Below are positions 27,255-34,997 of a stretch of 64,000 nucleotides of DNA, in pieces. The stretch lies in contig JABTUD010000001.1 of assembly GCA_015075555.1 (NCBI GenBank), forward strand, positions 310,001-374,000. The letters run 5' to 3'. Position numbers and translations under genes: made by a program. The notes under the pieces are model-generated. The model searched no databases, was not told the DNA's origin, and saw only the letters and a list, made by a program, of their open reading frames with translations. Positions within the stretch are counted from its first letter, which is position 1. Each line of letters starts with the position of its first letter. This stretch comes from Thermoflexaceae bacterium. Its GTDB lineage: Bacteria; Chloroflexota; Dehalococcoidia; Tepidiformales; Tepidiformaceae.

Positions 27255-27737
27255 ATGACGCAAGTGGTCAACTGTCCCCGCCACCCAGCGGTCGAGACGG
27301 CGTTGCGGTGTAGCCGCTGCGAGACGCCGATCTGTCCGCGCTGTCTGGTGCAGACACCCGTTGGCGCCCGCTGCAGGGATTGTGCGCGCATTGTGAAGTC
27401 GCCCATCTACACGCTCTCCGGGGCCCACCTGGCGCGGGCGGGGGTCGCAGCGGTCGCGGGCGGCATCGTGATGGGGCTTATCTGGGGCTTTGTGCTTCTC
27501 CCCTTTACGTTCGGCTTCCTCTCGATCTTCCTGGGGGCGGCCCTCGGCTACGGCTTTACGCGGGCCATGGAATACGCGACGGGGCGGAAGCGCGGCCCGG
27601 TTGTGGTGGCCTTCGCGATCGGGGGCATCGTGCTTGCATGGGCGATGTTGCCGTTGTTCGTGCCGATGAGGGTAGCGCTCTACGGCCTGGTAGCGGTCGG
27701 TATCGGCGCCTACCTGGCGTACACAAACCTGCGGTAG
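27255..27737 (+). CDS. B-box zinc-finger membrane protein, function unknown
   Basis: 160-residue protein. The N-terminal 45 residues hold a B-box-like zinc site (CPRHPAVETALRCSRC, then PICPRCL and ARCRDCA). After a short linker come about four hydrophobic helices (AGVAAVAGGIVMGLIWGFVL and onward). This domain pair is frequent in Chloroflexota and actinobacteria, sometimes in front of a rhomboid protease domain; here there is no rhomboid catalytic Ser/His. Function unknown. A hairpin follows the gene. Confidence 0.78.
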   Translation: MTQVVNCPRHPAVETALRCSRCETPICPRCLVQTPVGARCRDCARIVKSPIYTLSGAHLARAGVAAVAGGIVMGLIWGFVLLPFTFGFLSIFLGAALGYGFTRAMEYATGRKRGPVVVAFAIGGIVLAWAMLPLFVPMRVALYGLVAVGIGAYLAYTNLR

Positions 27738-27739
27738 CC

Positions 27740-27755
27740 CACCCGTCGGCGGGTG
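27740..27755. terminator. Hairpin between convergent genes
   Basis: CACCCG-TCGG-CGGGTG, a perfect 6-bp stem with a tetraloop, sits in the 35-nt gap between the convergent B-box gene and the small membrane protein gene. There is no T-tract on either strand, so an intrinsic terminator role is only possible. Confidence 0.35.
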
Positions 27756-27772
27756 ACGGGGCAGGAGCGAGG

Positions 27773-28021
27773 TCAGAAGAGGAAAGACATCCCCACCACA
27801 AAGGCCAGCGCGACGACACTCGTCAGGGTGACCGCCAGCAAGTCGCGGCGAACATAGCTGTAGTCGGTGGTGACGTGGTGTTCGCGATGGTGGGAGATAC
27901 TGCGCCGCTGGCGCGCCATTGAAGGCTCGGGGGCCGATGACGAACCCGGGCGAGGGAGGCTCGGCCCCGGAACAGAGCGACGGCGCGTGCGGCGAGGTTG
28001 GGGCGCTGTCATCCGGCTCAT
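27773..28021 (-). CDS. Small single-helix membrane protein, hypothetical
   Basis: 82-residue frame on the reverse strand. The first half is Arg/Pro/Ser-rich and may lie before the true start. The second half (SISHHREHHVTTDYSYVRRD, then LLAVTLTSVVALAFVVGMSF) is a short cytoplasmic segment followed by one C-terminal membrane helix. A later start would give a protein of about 47 residues beginning near MARQRRS. No family recognised. It is kept because of the helix and its fit between two genes. Confidence 0.5.
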   Translation of the reverse strand: MSRMTAPQPRRTRRRSVPGPSLPRPGSSSAPEPSMARQRRSISHHREHHVTTDYSYVRRDLLAVTLTSVVALAFVVGMSFLF

Positions 28022-28085
28022 CGTAAGTGCGGGGGGCTGAACAGTACAGTTCGGCCCCGTCCGCTTTCGCCCAACAAGGGTTGGG

Positions 28086-28380
28086 TCACACGCCCGCTAT
28101 CTGTGAGTAGCGCTCTATGACGGGGCGTCCGCCGAGCAGGCCTGCAAGCTTTCCCCCCATGTCCCGCATGTGGTCGGTCTTGCCATGAGCATCGAAGGCT
28201 TCGGTGCTTGCGTACTGCTCGTAGAACATGAAGAGTGTGGGGTCGTTGTCGGCGGTGTGGAGCGAATAGGCGACAACGCCAGGCTCGTTCTCCTTGACCT
28301 TGCCGACCATCTCGGCAAGCACGGCGCGCAATTCCCCTCCTTGCCGGGGCTGCCTGCAGTTTGGCGACAATCGTGAGCAT
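28086..28380 (-). CDS. Antibiotic biosynthesis monooxygenase (ABM)-like protein, one frameshift
   Basis: Small dimeric ferredoxin-like-fold protein, about 97 residues when restored. The start MLTIVAKLQAA (ATG at 28380) and the body GELRAVLAEMVGKVKENEPG lie in different frames; removing one base from the GGGG at 28346-28349 joins them. The rest (VAYSLHTADNDPTLFMFYEQ, then FDAHGKTDHMRDMGGKLAGL) is characteristic of ABM proteins such as YgiN or LsrG-like quinol or signal-molecule oxygenases. Substrate unknown. An indel in the assembly is more likely than decay. Confidence 0.78.
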
Positions 28381-28476
28381 TCGTTCGTTCCTTCCTTGGA
28401 GCTTGTGGGCGGATTCTACGTGGTCGACGTGTGGGCGTCTCTCCCGGCAAGCAACCGCTCCGGGTAGCATGTGCGG

Positions 28477-29133
28477 GTGCTGAAGGATCTTCCCCATGCC
28501 GTCGCGCGGACGTGCCTGGCAGATGCGGCTGCTTCGCCGATGGCCCGGGAGGGCGTGACTTACCCGGACTGGTATCTGCAGCGATGGCACTTCCTGCCCG
28601 AGGGCTACCTGTCGCGCCGCAGCGTAGCCGGATACGAGGCGCTGATTCGCAACGTCTACAACATGGCCTCGGAGAGGTGTGTGCTGCGGGCCCTGCTCCG
28701 GCGTCTGCGTTGGGCGAAACCGGCCCGCGTGCTGGACCTGGGCTGCGGCCCGGGGCGTTACCTTGAAGCGCTGGGGCAGGCGTTCCCGGCAGCGGAGCTC
28801 ACCGGGGTGGACCTTTCGCCGTTCATGCTTGAGCTGGCGCGCGACCGGCTCGCAACGAAGACCGGGGTGACCCTCGTCCATGCTGACGCGGGTGATACCG
28901 GGCTTGAGGCGGGGGCGTACGACACGATCGTGGCCACGCATCCTCATTGGCCACCTTCCTGCGAAGTCGCGCGCGCTGTGATCGCAGAGGCGCGTCGCCT
29001 GCTCACGGCCGGCGGCAGGCTGGTGATTGTGGACCATTCGTGGCATCCGCGCGGGGCGGCGGGCTTCCAGCCCCGGGTGCGGGAGCGGCTGCTGGGAGGG
29101 GTGCTACGCCTTGAGGTGCTGTCGCCAGCGTGA
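28477..29133 (+). CDS. Class I SAM-dependent methyltransferase
   Basis: About 218-residue methyltransferase. Motif I reads RVLDLGCGPGRYLEALGQAF (about residue 85), followed by LTGVDLSPFMLELARDRL and VTLVHADAGDTGL; motif post-II includes GGRLVIVDHSWHP. Substrate unknown. The open frame begins at a GTG at 28471, but a TAGCAT hexamer (28465-28470) directly precedes it and ends exactly 6 nt before the next in-frame GTG at 28477. That is the spacing seen at other leaderless starts here, so 28477 is preferred. Confidence 0.82.
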   Translation: MLKDLPHAVARTCLADAAASPMAREGVTYPDWYLQRWHFLPEGYLSRRSVAGYEALIRNVYNMASERCVLRALLRRLRWAKPARVLDLGCGPGRYLEALGQAFPAAELTGVDLSPFMLELARDRLATKTGVTLVHADAGDTGLEAGAYDTIVATHPHWPPSCEVARAVIAEARRLLTAGGRLVIVDHSWHPRGAAGFQPRVRERLLGGVLRLEVLSPA

Positions 29134-29199
29134 GACGCGAGGTGATGGTGCGCCTGCCGGGTCCGTGGCACAATGCAACTCACCATTGAGGAGAGTGTC

Positions 29200-29697
29200 A
29201 TGGCGACTGACCCCGAGAGTCTACGCATCCGCGGCTATCTACAGTCGCAGGCTTCCGAGAAGACCGTGGAGGAGCTGATCGCGCGTGTGGAGGAGGGGAT
29301 GCAGGAGCTTGCCGGGGCAGCGCTGGCAATCCGCCCGGGAGCACGGACAGCTATCCCGCCCGGCGAAACGTGGTCGCCGGACGACTGTCTGCGGCACGCG
29401 ACCGGCTCGGACATCCACTGCGCCAGGCAGATCCTGCACGTCGCCTGCACGGGTGAACTACCGCCGGGGGCAGAAGAAGCACCGGCAGGCAGCTTCGAGG
29501 AGATGCTGGCAAGGCACCGGGAAGCGCTTGACTCGCTCTACGCGCACGTTCGCGAGGCGGATCCGGAGGCGTTCCTCGACGTGAAGTGGGAGCATCCCTT
29601 CTTCGGGGACCTGAACTGGCGGGAGTGGCTGCTCTTCCTTCGCATTCACAGCAAGGACCATGCCCGCCAGCTGGCGGCGATGGCAGGCTCTGGCTGA
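29200..29697 (+). CDS. DinB-superfamily protein
   Basis: 165-residue four-helix-bundle protein of the DinB/YfiT-like superfamily (metal-binding, often thiol-dependent S-transferases). Visible: a first helix EKTVEELIARVEEGMQELAG; GETWSPDDCLRHATGSDIHC with the first metal-binding His; and LNWREWLLFLRIHSKDHARQ with the C-terminal His pair. The ATG at 29200 is preferred over an upstream in-frame ATG at 29173 because GAGGAG precedes it by 6 nt. Substrate unknown. The rnpB promoter starts just downstream. Confidence 0.75.
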   Translation: MATDPESLRIRGYLQSQASEKTVEELIARVEEGMQELAGAALAIRPGARTAIPPGETWSPDDCLRHATGSDIHCARQILHVACTGELPPGAEEAPAGSFEEMLARHREALDSLYAHVREADPEAFLDVKWEHPFFGDLNWREWLLFLRIHSKDHARQLAAMAGSG

Positions 29698-29727
29698 GAA
29701 GTGGCCGGCGAAGCGCGAGCGGCCGTC

Positions 29728-29736
29728 TGGTACAAT
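29728..29736 (+). promoter_or_regulatory. Extended -10 promoter of rnpB
   Basis: TGGTACAAT (TGN plus TACAAT, 5 of 6 to consensus) ends 11 nt before the predicted 5' end of the RNase P RNA. The -35 region is weak, as expected for an extended -10 promoter. Confidence 0.6.
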
Positions 29737-29747
29737 CAGGATGGTTC

Positions 29748-30087
29748 AGCGGGCCGGGCGATCGCCCTTCGGGGAGGAAAGTCCGGACTCCACCGGGCAG
29801 AGGCGCCGGGTAACGCCCGGGCGGTGCAAGCCGACGGAAAGTGCAACAGAACATACCGCCCGCCTTTGCGGGTAAGGGTGAAATGGTGCGGTAAGAGCGC
29901 ACCGGCGTCCTGGTAACGGGGCGGCCGTGAAAACCCCGCCTGGAGCAAGGCCAAATAGGGGAGAAGGGCGCCCGGCCCGTCATCACTCCCGGGTTGGCCG
30001 CAAGAGCGTCACGGCAACGTGGCGCCCAGAGAGATGGTCGCCGCTCCCGCGCTGCGGGAGGCACAGAATCCGGCTTACAGGCCCGCT
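29748..30087 (+). ncRNA. rnpB: RNase P RNA, bacterial type A
   Basis: Catalytic RNA that matures tRNA 5' ends. Ends are set by the P1 helix: AGCGGGCC at 29748-29755 pairs with GGCCCGCT at 30080-30087, about 340 nt in all. Universally conserved parts are present in order: GAGGAAAGTCCGGACTCC, the P4/J region with ACAGAACATACCGCC, GGTGAAATGGTGCGGTAAGA with GAGCGCACCG, AGAGAGATGGTCGCC and ACAGAATCCGGCTTACAG. This is enough to call it without a covariance search. A clean extended -10 precedes it. Confidence 0.97.
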
Positions 30088-30205
30088 GAGCCAGCTCCGA
30101 CACGTCCGGATGGCCCTCTTAGCGGGGGCGTTCCGTCCTTCCACGTAGAGGGCGCGGTTGGCTACGATCGCACCACAAAGAATCTCACATTGGGAGTATT
30201 TGCCA

Positions 30206-31054
30206 ATGCCTGCCGGTTCCGCCGTGCGCGACGTTACCGATGCGACCTTTGCAACAGAGGTGCTGACCGAATCAACGCGGCGGCCCGTGGTGGTTGATTT
30301 CTGGGCGCCATGGTGCGGCCCATGCCGGGTGCTGGGGCCGGTGATTGAGCGGGTGGCAGCCGAGTTCGGCGAGGGCCTTGTCCTGGCGAAGCTGAACACG
30401 GACGAGAACCAGAAGACAGCGATGGCATACGGCATCCAGGGGATCCCGGCAGTGAAGGCGTTTCGAAACGGCGAAGTCGTGGCCGAATTCACGGGGGCCA
30501 TCCCTGAACAGCGGGTGCGGGCATTCTTCCAGCAGCTGGTGCCCGGCGAGGCTGACAGGGCGGCGGCCGAAGCCAGCGAACGGCTGCGGCAGGGCGACGT
30601 GCAGGGCGCCGAGGAGCGCTTCCGGGCGGCACTCGAGTCACAACCCGCAAACGTAGATGCCCTTGTGGGCCTGGCAGCGATCCCGCTAAGCCGTGGCGAA
30701 ACTTCAGAGGCAGAGCGCCTGCTCGACCGCGCGCCGGGCGACCGCCGCGCGAAAGCCTTGAAGCATCGCATTTTCCTTGAGGGCTTCGCGCAGAGGCATG
30801 CCGGGGAAGACCTGGAAGGCGAGGCAGCGATCGATCCGAAAGATCCCCGCGCACGCTACCGCTGGGGCGTCATGCTCGCCGCTCGCGAGCAGTATGAACG
30901 TGCGCTGGATGAACTGATCGAATCAGTGCGGCTGGACCGGTCGTTCGCAGAAGGCGCCGCCCGCAAGGCTGCGCTGGCGGTGTTCGACATCCTGGGCCTG
31001 GACTCCCCGGTCACGCGGGACTACCAGCGGCGCCTTTCTTCCATCCTCTTCTGA
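30206..31054 (+). CDS. Thioredoxin-TPR protein (YbbN/CnoX-like co-chaperone)
   Basis: 282-residue protein with an N-terminal thioredoxin domain (VVVDFWAPWCGPCRVLGPVI, active-site WCGPC near residue 38; IQGIPAVKAFRNGE with the cis-Pro) and a C-terminal tetratricopeptide region (AEASERLRQGDVQGAEERFR and onward). This is the YbbN/CnoX layout: a holdase that hands clients to chaperones. E. coli CnoX lacks a full CxxC redox motif, whereas this one keeps WCGPC and so may be redox-active. The ATG at 30206 has GGGAG 9 nt upstream. A GGCTACGATCG promoter-like element lies near 30159. Confidence 0.9.
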   Translation: MPAGSAVRDVTDATFATEVLTESTRRPVVVDFWAPWCGPCRVLGPVIERVAAEFGEGLVLAKLNTDENQKTAMAYGIQGIPAVKAFRNGEVVAEFTGAIPEQRVRAFFQQLVPGEADRAAAEASERLRQGDVQGAEERFRAALESQPANVDALVGLAAIPLSRGETSEAERLLDRAPGDRRAKALKHRIFLEGFAQRHAGEDLEGEAAIDPKDPRARYRWGVMLAAREQYERALDELIESVRLDRSFAEGAARKAALAVFDILGLDSPVTRDYQRRLSSILF

Positions 31055-31133
31055 GCGGAACTGGCCGGGGAATATCGCTCATAGGCTGTGGTGGCGGGAC
31101 AATAGCTGCCAACATAACGGAGTCCGCCAGCAG

Positions 31134-32216
31134 ATGATCATCCACATGGCCGAGGGGGCCACATCCGACCAGGTTCAGCACGTCATCGACCGCATCATGC
31201 GGGATTATGGCCTGCGCTGCGAGACCATCGTGAGCGATACGACGGTCATCGGGGTGAAGGGGATTGCCGCGATTGTCGATGAGGGCCGTATCTCGGAGCT
31301 TCCCGGGGTCGACCGCGTAATCCGCATTACCGAGAAGTTCAAGGATGCGAGCCGGACCTTCCATCACGAAGACACGGTGATCGATGTGTCCGGGGTTCGT
31401 GTGGGAGGTCCGCACCTGACGGTGTTTGGGGGGCCGTGCGCAATCGAAAGCGAGCAGCAGGCGCTCGACTCGGCCCGGATGGCACGGGAGGCGGGGGTCG
31501 ATGTTCTCCGGGCATTCGTCGACAAGTCGCGCACGAGCCCGTATGACTACCGGGGCCTGGAACTGCGGCGGGGGCTTGAGATAGCGCGGGCCATGAAAGC
31601 CGAGACGGGGCTCCCGATCGTTAGCGAGCTCATCGACCTGCGGCATCTCCAGGCGTTCGTTGATGCCGGTGTGGATGTGATCCAGGTGGGGGCGAGAAGC
31701 GCGCAATACTCCCCGCTCCTGGAGGAGCTCTCGCGCATCAATGTCCCGATCATCCTCAAGCACGGCTTTGGCAACGACATGAGCGAGTGGCTTTGCGCGG
31801 CCGCCTATATTATGTCGGGAGTGGACCGCGAGGGACGGGCAACGGCCCACGGGAACACGAGCGTGATCCTCTGCTACCGGGGAATCAAGAGCTTCGAATC
31901 GGAAACGCGGTTCTCGGCCGACATCTCCATGATCCCGCTGGTGCGAACGAAGTCCCATCTGCCGCTAATCGCCGACCCGAGCCACAGCTCGGGAGACCGC
32001 AAGCTCGTGGAGCGCGTGGCCTACGGTTTCATCGCTGCCGGTGCGCACGGCATTGAATTCGACATCCACTCGAACCCCGCCGAGGCCCTGTGTGACGGCA
32101 AGCAGGCAGTTGGCCGGGAGGCCGGACGTATCGTTGAGAACATGCGCCGCATCCACGCCATGCTGGCAGGGGTTGGGATGGAGTCGGGGGCCACGGTGAT
32201 GGCCCCGGCGAAGTAG
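31134..32216 (+). CDS. aroF: 3-deoxy-7-phosphoheptulonate (DAHP) synthase, AroF-like, divergent
   Basis: 360-residue enzyme condensing PEP and erythrose-4-phosphate, first step of the shikimate pathway. An N-terminal ferredoxin-like regulatory domain (residues about 1-70) precedes the barrel, as in type I-beta enzymes. Seen: TVFGGPCAIESEQQAL, VDKSRTSPYDYRGLE (PEP-binding), VDVIQVGARSAQYSPLLEEL and LPLIADPSHSSGDRKLV. Differences from the common form include AFVDKSRTSPY in place of GGAxKPRTSPY, KHGFGNDMSEWL in place of KRGxxxTxEEWL, an insertion before VILCYRGIKSFE, and Tyr in place of Glu in CERG. The KDO8P synthase alternative is less likely because of the N-terminal domain. Confidence 0.85.
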   Translation: MIIHMAEGATSDQVQHVIDRIMRDYGLRCETIVSDTTVIGVKGIAAIVDEGRISELPGVDRVIRITEKFKDASRTFHHEDTVIDVSGVRVGGPHLTVFGGPCAIESEQQALDSARMAREAGVDVLRAFVDKSRTSPYDYRGLELRRGLEIARAMKAETGLPIVSELIDLRHLQAFVDAGVDVIQVGARSAQYSPLLEELSRINVPIILKHGFGNDMSEWLCAAAYIMSGVDREGRATAHGNTSVILCYRGIKSFESETRFSADISMIPLVRTKSHLPLIADPSHSSGDRKLVERVAYGFIAAGAHGIEFDIHSNPAEALCDGKQAVGREAGRIVENMRRIHAMLAGVGMESGATVMAPAK

Positions 32217-32248
32217 TCCGGGTGCTTTCCCGGTCGCGGCCGGGCCTA

Positions 32249-32254
32249 TACCCT
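32249..32254 (+). promoter_or_regulatory. -10 element close to the M20 peptidase start
   Basis: CCTATACCCT contains TACCCT ending 7 nt before the ATG at 32262 (or TATACC ending 9 nt before it). No Shine-Dalgarno sequence is seen, so the mRNA may be leaderless. Confidence 0.35.
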
Positions 32255-32261
32255 TCCGGGC

Positions 32262-33353
32262 ATGATCAACCGCGACCGCATCGTCCGCACGTTTCTTGAC
32301 CTTGTCGCCATCGAATCGCCTTCCGGGGCCGAGGAGGCGGTCGCGGCCGAGCTTGAGCACCGCCTGCGCGCGCTGGGCGTGGACGCGGGCCGGGACGCAC
32401 ACGGCAACGTGCTCGGCCGTCTCGGCGGGGAGGGCGATGCCATTCTCCTGTCCGCGCACATGGATACGGTGGAGCCGGGGCGCGGGATCAAGCCTGTGTT
32501 CGACGGGGCGGACATCATCCGCGCCGACGGGTCGACGATCCTGGGGGCCGACAACAAAGCGGGATGCGCCGTCATCCTTGAGGTTATCGAATCGATACAA
32601 GAGGACGGCGGCGCCCACCGAACGATCGAGGTGGCCCTGAGCCGCGGTGAAGAGGTCGGACTTATGGGCGCCCGCAACATGGACTACGGCCGCATCAGCG
32701 CGAAAGTGGCGCTGGTGATTGACAGCGGCGGGCCACCGGCCAGCATCCAGGGGCAGGCGCCCTTCCACCACACCTACGATGTCGAGGTCTTCGGGCGCTC
32801 GGCGCACGCGGGCCTTGAGCCGGAGAAGGGGGTCCCAGCGATCACGATTGCGGCGGAGATCGTGGCCGGGCTCCCGCAGGGGCGCTTCGATGCGGGGACC
32901 ACCGGCAATGTGGGCCGCATCCAGGGGGGCCTCGTGAGAAACGCCGTCCCCGACTACTGCCGCATCGAGGGTGAGATGAGGAGCATGGACGAGGGGGCGG
33001 TGGAAGCGCTCCAGGGCCGGGCAGAAGCCCACGTCGAAGCCGTGCGTCTGCGGCACGCCGAGGCCCGGATAGAGGCGGAGTTCCGGCGCGAGTACCCGGG
33101 CTACCAGCTCACCGAAGACGACCCGGCGGCGAAGCTTCTCTACGGTGTCCTGCGGGAGTTCGGGATGGAACCGGACCCCCACCCGGTCGGCGGCGGGACC
33201 GACGGCAACATCTTCCGCGGTCACGGCATCGCCAGCATCGTCTTCGGCCGGGGCGGCTACAACCAGCACACCAGGGACGAGTACCTGGTCATCCCGGAGC
33301 TGCTGGATTGCGCCCGGGTGGTCGAGCGGGCCGTGCGCAAACCGGCCGGGTGA
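32262..33353 (+). CDS. M20-family metallopeptidase, peptidase T-like
   Basis: 363-residue di-zinc exopeptidase similar to PepT-like tripeptidases. Zinc ligands and catalytic residues lie in ILLSAHMDTVEPGRGIKPVF (His, Asp), GADNKAGCAVILEVI (bridging Asp), ALSRGEEVGLMGARNMDY (catalytic Glu pair) and VIDSGGPPASI. The dimerisation-domain motif FGRSAHAGLEPEKGVPAI and the final GGGTDGNIFRGHGIASIVFG follow. No signal peptide, so it likely degrades imported or intracellular peptides, fitting with the M1 aminopeptidase and the peptide-type importer in the window. Confidence 0.9.
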   Translation: MINRDRIVRTFLDLVAIESPSGAEEAVAAELEHRLRALGVDAGRDAHGNVLGRLGGEGDAILLSAHMDTVEPGRGIKPVFDGADIIRADGSTILGADNKAGCAVILEVIESIQEDGGAHRTIEVALSRGEEVGLMGARNMDYGRISAKVALVIDSGGPPASIQGQAPFHHTYDVEVFGRSAHAGLEPEKGVPAITIAAEIVAGLPQGRFDAGTTGNVGRIQGGLVRNAVPDYCRIEGEMRSMDEGAVEALQGRAEAHVEAVRLRHAEARIEAEFRREYPGYQLTEDDPAAKLLYGVLREFGMEPDPHPVGGGTDGNIFRGHGIASIVFGRGGYNQHTRDEYLVIPELLDCARVVERAVRKPAG

Positions 33354-33440
33354 ACAACTCGCAACGAAGGCGAAACCGCACAGCGGGCCGCGACCGGCGA
33401 AACTGGCATGAGGCGGCATCGAGACCGGAGAGGTGTGACC

Positions 33441-33722
33441 ATGTTCGCGATCATGCGCTACCGCATTGGCCTGCTATTTGAGACAAGCCCAGAAATCGAG
33501 AGACGGCCGCTAATAGTGCGGCCACGGACGACCGCCGCAATCATCGGCGGAATGACGCTGTGCAAGGTGGTCATCGCGGTGCTGGTTTCGCCGGCGCTCG
33601 GCCTGGGTCTGCTGCCGCTGACGATCGGCGGTGGCGGCGCGGTCGTGGCGTGGCGCTTCCGCGGCCGCTACCCGGAACCGGGAACGGACAAGGCGGCGCT
33701 ATTGGGGCCCGTGGCCGCCTGA
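33441..33722 (+). CDS. Small hypothetical membrane protein
   Basis: 93 residues from the ATG at 33441 (GGAGAGG about 8 nt upstream). Two hydrophobic segments (AAIIGGMTLCKVVIAVLVSP and LGLGLLPLTIGGGGAVVAWR) suggest two membrane helices, with a basic N-terminus and a charged tail. No family recognised. It ends 2 nt before the restored stop of the convergent birA gene. Confidence 0.5.
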   Translation: MFAIMRYRIGLLFETSPEIERRPLIVRPRTTAAIIGGMTLCKVVIAVLVSPALGLGLLPLTIGGGGAVVAWRFRGRYPEPGTDKAALLGPVAA

Positions 33723-33724
33723 GG

Positions 33725-34506
33725 TCAGCTTTCGGCGGGCCGGAGGGTGACGTCTGCGGCCGTGACGGCCTCGCGGGCGCCGTTTGTTTGGCGAACGAGC
33801 AGGGCGCCGTCGTCTACGATGGCTTCCGCGCGGGCGATTCGCGTCTCGCCGCCCGGTAGTTGAGCAGGACATCGCGGCCGAGGACCAGGCTCAGGTCGCG
33901 GTAGGCCACGAGCAGACGATCGCTGTCCATCGCGAGGGCGTCCTCGATGGCGCCGCAGATACGTGCGAGGAGGGGCTCGCGGTCAACGACGCGGCGCAGT
34001 TCCCGGGCAAGGCTGGTGGCCGTGTCGCGAAGCTCAGGCACGGCCCCGGGATTGCCATTGACGTTGATGCCTATGCCGGCAAGGGCGAGGGGGTCCTCGC
34101 CTGTGCCTGGCAACTCAGCATCGATGAGCATGCCGCACAGCTTGCGACCTCCCGCCCAGATGTCATTTGGCCACTTGATGCGGGCGTCGCAGCCTTCGGA
34201 GCGGCAGGCGCGGGCCACCGCGAGCGGCAGGGCAACGGGCAGGCGGCGGTGCGCCCCGGGCGGGGTGCGAAGGATGAGAGTGAAGTAGAGGTTGCCTTCA
34301 GATGGGCTGTGGAAGCCTCGGCCCCGGCGGCCACGGCCCGCGGTCTGCTCCTCGGCGAGGACCATGGTGCCATGTGCAGCGCCCGACCGGGCGAGGTCCG
34401 CAGCGACGGTCATGGTGGTTTCGACCACGGTGCGGTATTCGAGCACCCGGCCGATGGAGGTGGTCGCCAGGTGCTGGTAGAAGGTGGGGGCGTCGAATTC
34501 GGACAT
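33725..34506 (-). CDS. birA: Biotin-[acetyl-CoA-carboxylase] ligase, one frameshift near the end
   Basis: Biotin protein ligase attaching biotin to carboxyl carrier protein; no N-terminal HTH, so not a repressor. ATG at 34506 (MSEFDAPTFYQHL). Catalytic motifs: VLAEEQTAGRGRRGRGFHSP with GRGRRGR, then RIKWPNDIWAGGRKLCGMLI and LAGIGINVNGN. The C-terminal cap domain is interrupted: the first frame ends at 33814, but after about 33850 the frame shifted by one base reads TRIARAEAIVDDGALLVRQT and stops at 33725. One missing base in the GCCGCCCGG region restores about 260 residues. Confidence 0.87.
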
Positions 34507-34525
34507 TTTGGTGGCGGAAGTGAAA

Positions 34526-34550
34526 GGGGCCGGGTTTTGCACCCGGCCCC
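34526..34550 (-). terminator. Intrinsic terminator-like hairpin between the 20-residue sORF and birA
   Basis: Perfect 10-bp stem (GGGGCCGGGT / ACCCGGCCCC) with a 5-nt loop, followed on the reverse strand by TTTCACTTCC. It lies downstream of the sORF stop and upstream of the birA ATG, so it could end the short transcript or attenuate birA. Confidence 0.6.
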
Positions 34551-34576
34551 TGGCGTAGCTAAGACCGAAGACAGTC

Positions 34577-34639
34577 TTAGGAGGAGGTCACCTCCAGCGC
34601 CAAGATGCTCCGGCCGTAACTACGACTGTGATCGTCCAT
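34577..34639 (-). CDS. 20-residue peptide with very strong ribosome-binding site
   Basis: Reverse-strand ORF encoding MDDHSRSYGRSILALEVTSS. It is preceded by AAGGAGGTGA with the GGAGG core 8 nt from the ATG, the best Shine-Dalgarno in the window. An in-frame ATG two codons earlier overlaps that site and is less likely. An extended -10 with a good -35 precedes it and hairpins follow, so it is a complete minimal transcription unit. GGAGGTGA recurs exactly inside the ORF and is followed by CCTCCTCC, an anti-SD. No similarity recognised. It could be a leader peptide for birA, a small peptide gene, or a regulatory RNA. Confidence 0.5.
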   Translation of the reverse strand: MDDHSRSYGRSILALEVTSS

Positions 34640-34665
34640 GCGCATCACCTCCTTCCTTGACGGTG

Positions 34666-34695
34666 AACGTAGCAAACCGGGGGGATGGGCGTCAA
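34666..34695 (-). promoter_or_regulatory. Promoter of the small-peptide unit
   Basis: Reverse strand: -35 TTGACG (34695-34690, 5 of 6), an 18-nt spacer, and extended -10 TGC-TACGTT (hexamer 34671-34666). One of only two sites in the window where I see both a -35 and a -10 in good register (the other precedes rplU). The predicted transcription start is just upstream of the Shine-Dalgarno of the sORF. Confidence 0.55.
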
Positions 34696-34997
34696 CAGAG
34701 ATCGCCCATTGCAGTCTTGCCGGGATTGACGGGACATGGGCTCACTGTTACGTTCGCCGGGTTGGAGAGGCCGCGCAGGCGCCCGGTCGAGGGGTGCTTG
34801 ATTCGGCGGCTTTCGCAAGGTTGTGGCGGTACAGCGGGGGTACCGGCGCTCAACTGATGGAGGCCGGCATGCAGACCACGCCGGTGGCATCGTTCGTACG
34901 CAGGGTAGCGGAGCGCCCGGCCAGCGCGAGGTAAAGCCGTTTGTACGTCACGCGGGCCCATCATGGTCCACACCTCCCGCATTCGCTTGTCCCGGTC

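Noticed and set aside
31965-33419. 484-codon reverse-strand open frame
   Set aside because: Shadow of the DAHP synthase end and the M20 peptidase gene, both of which have full family motifs on the forward strand.
34692-34982. 96-codon reverse-strand open frame upstream of the small-peptide unit
   Set aside because: It ends on the -35 of the promoter of that unit and has no start signal, domain or convincing codon bias.
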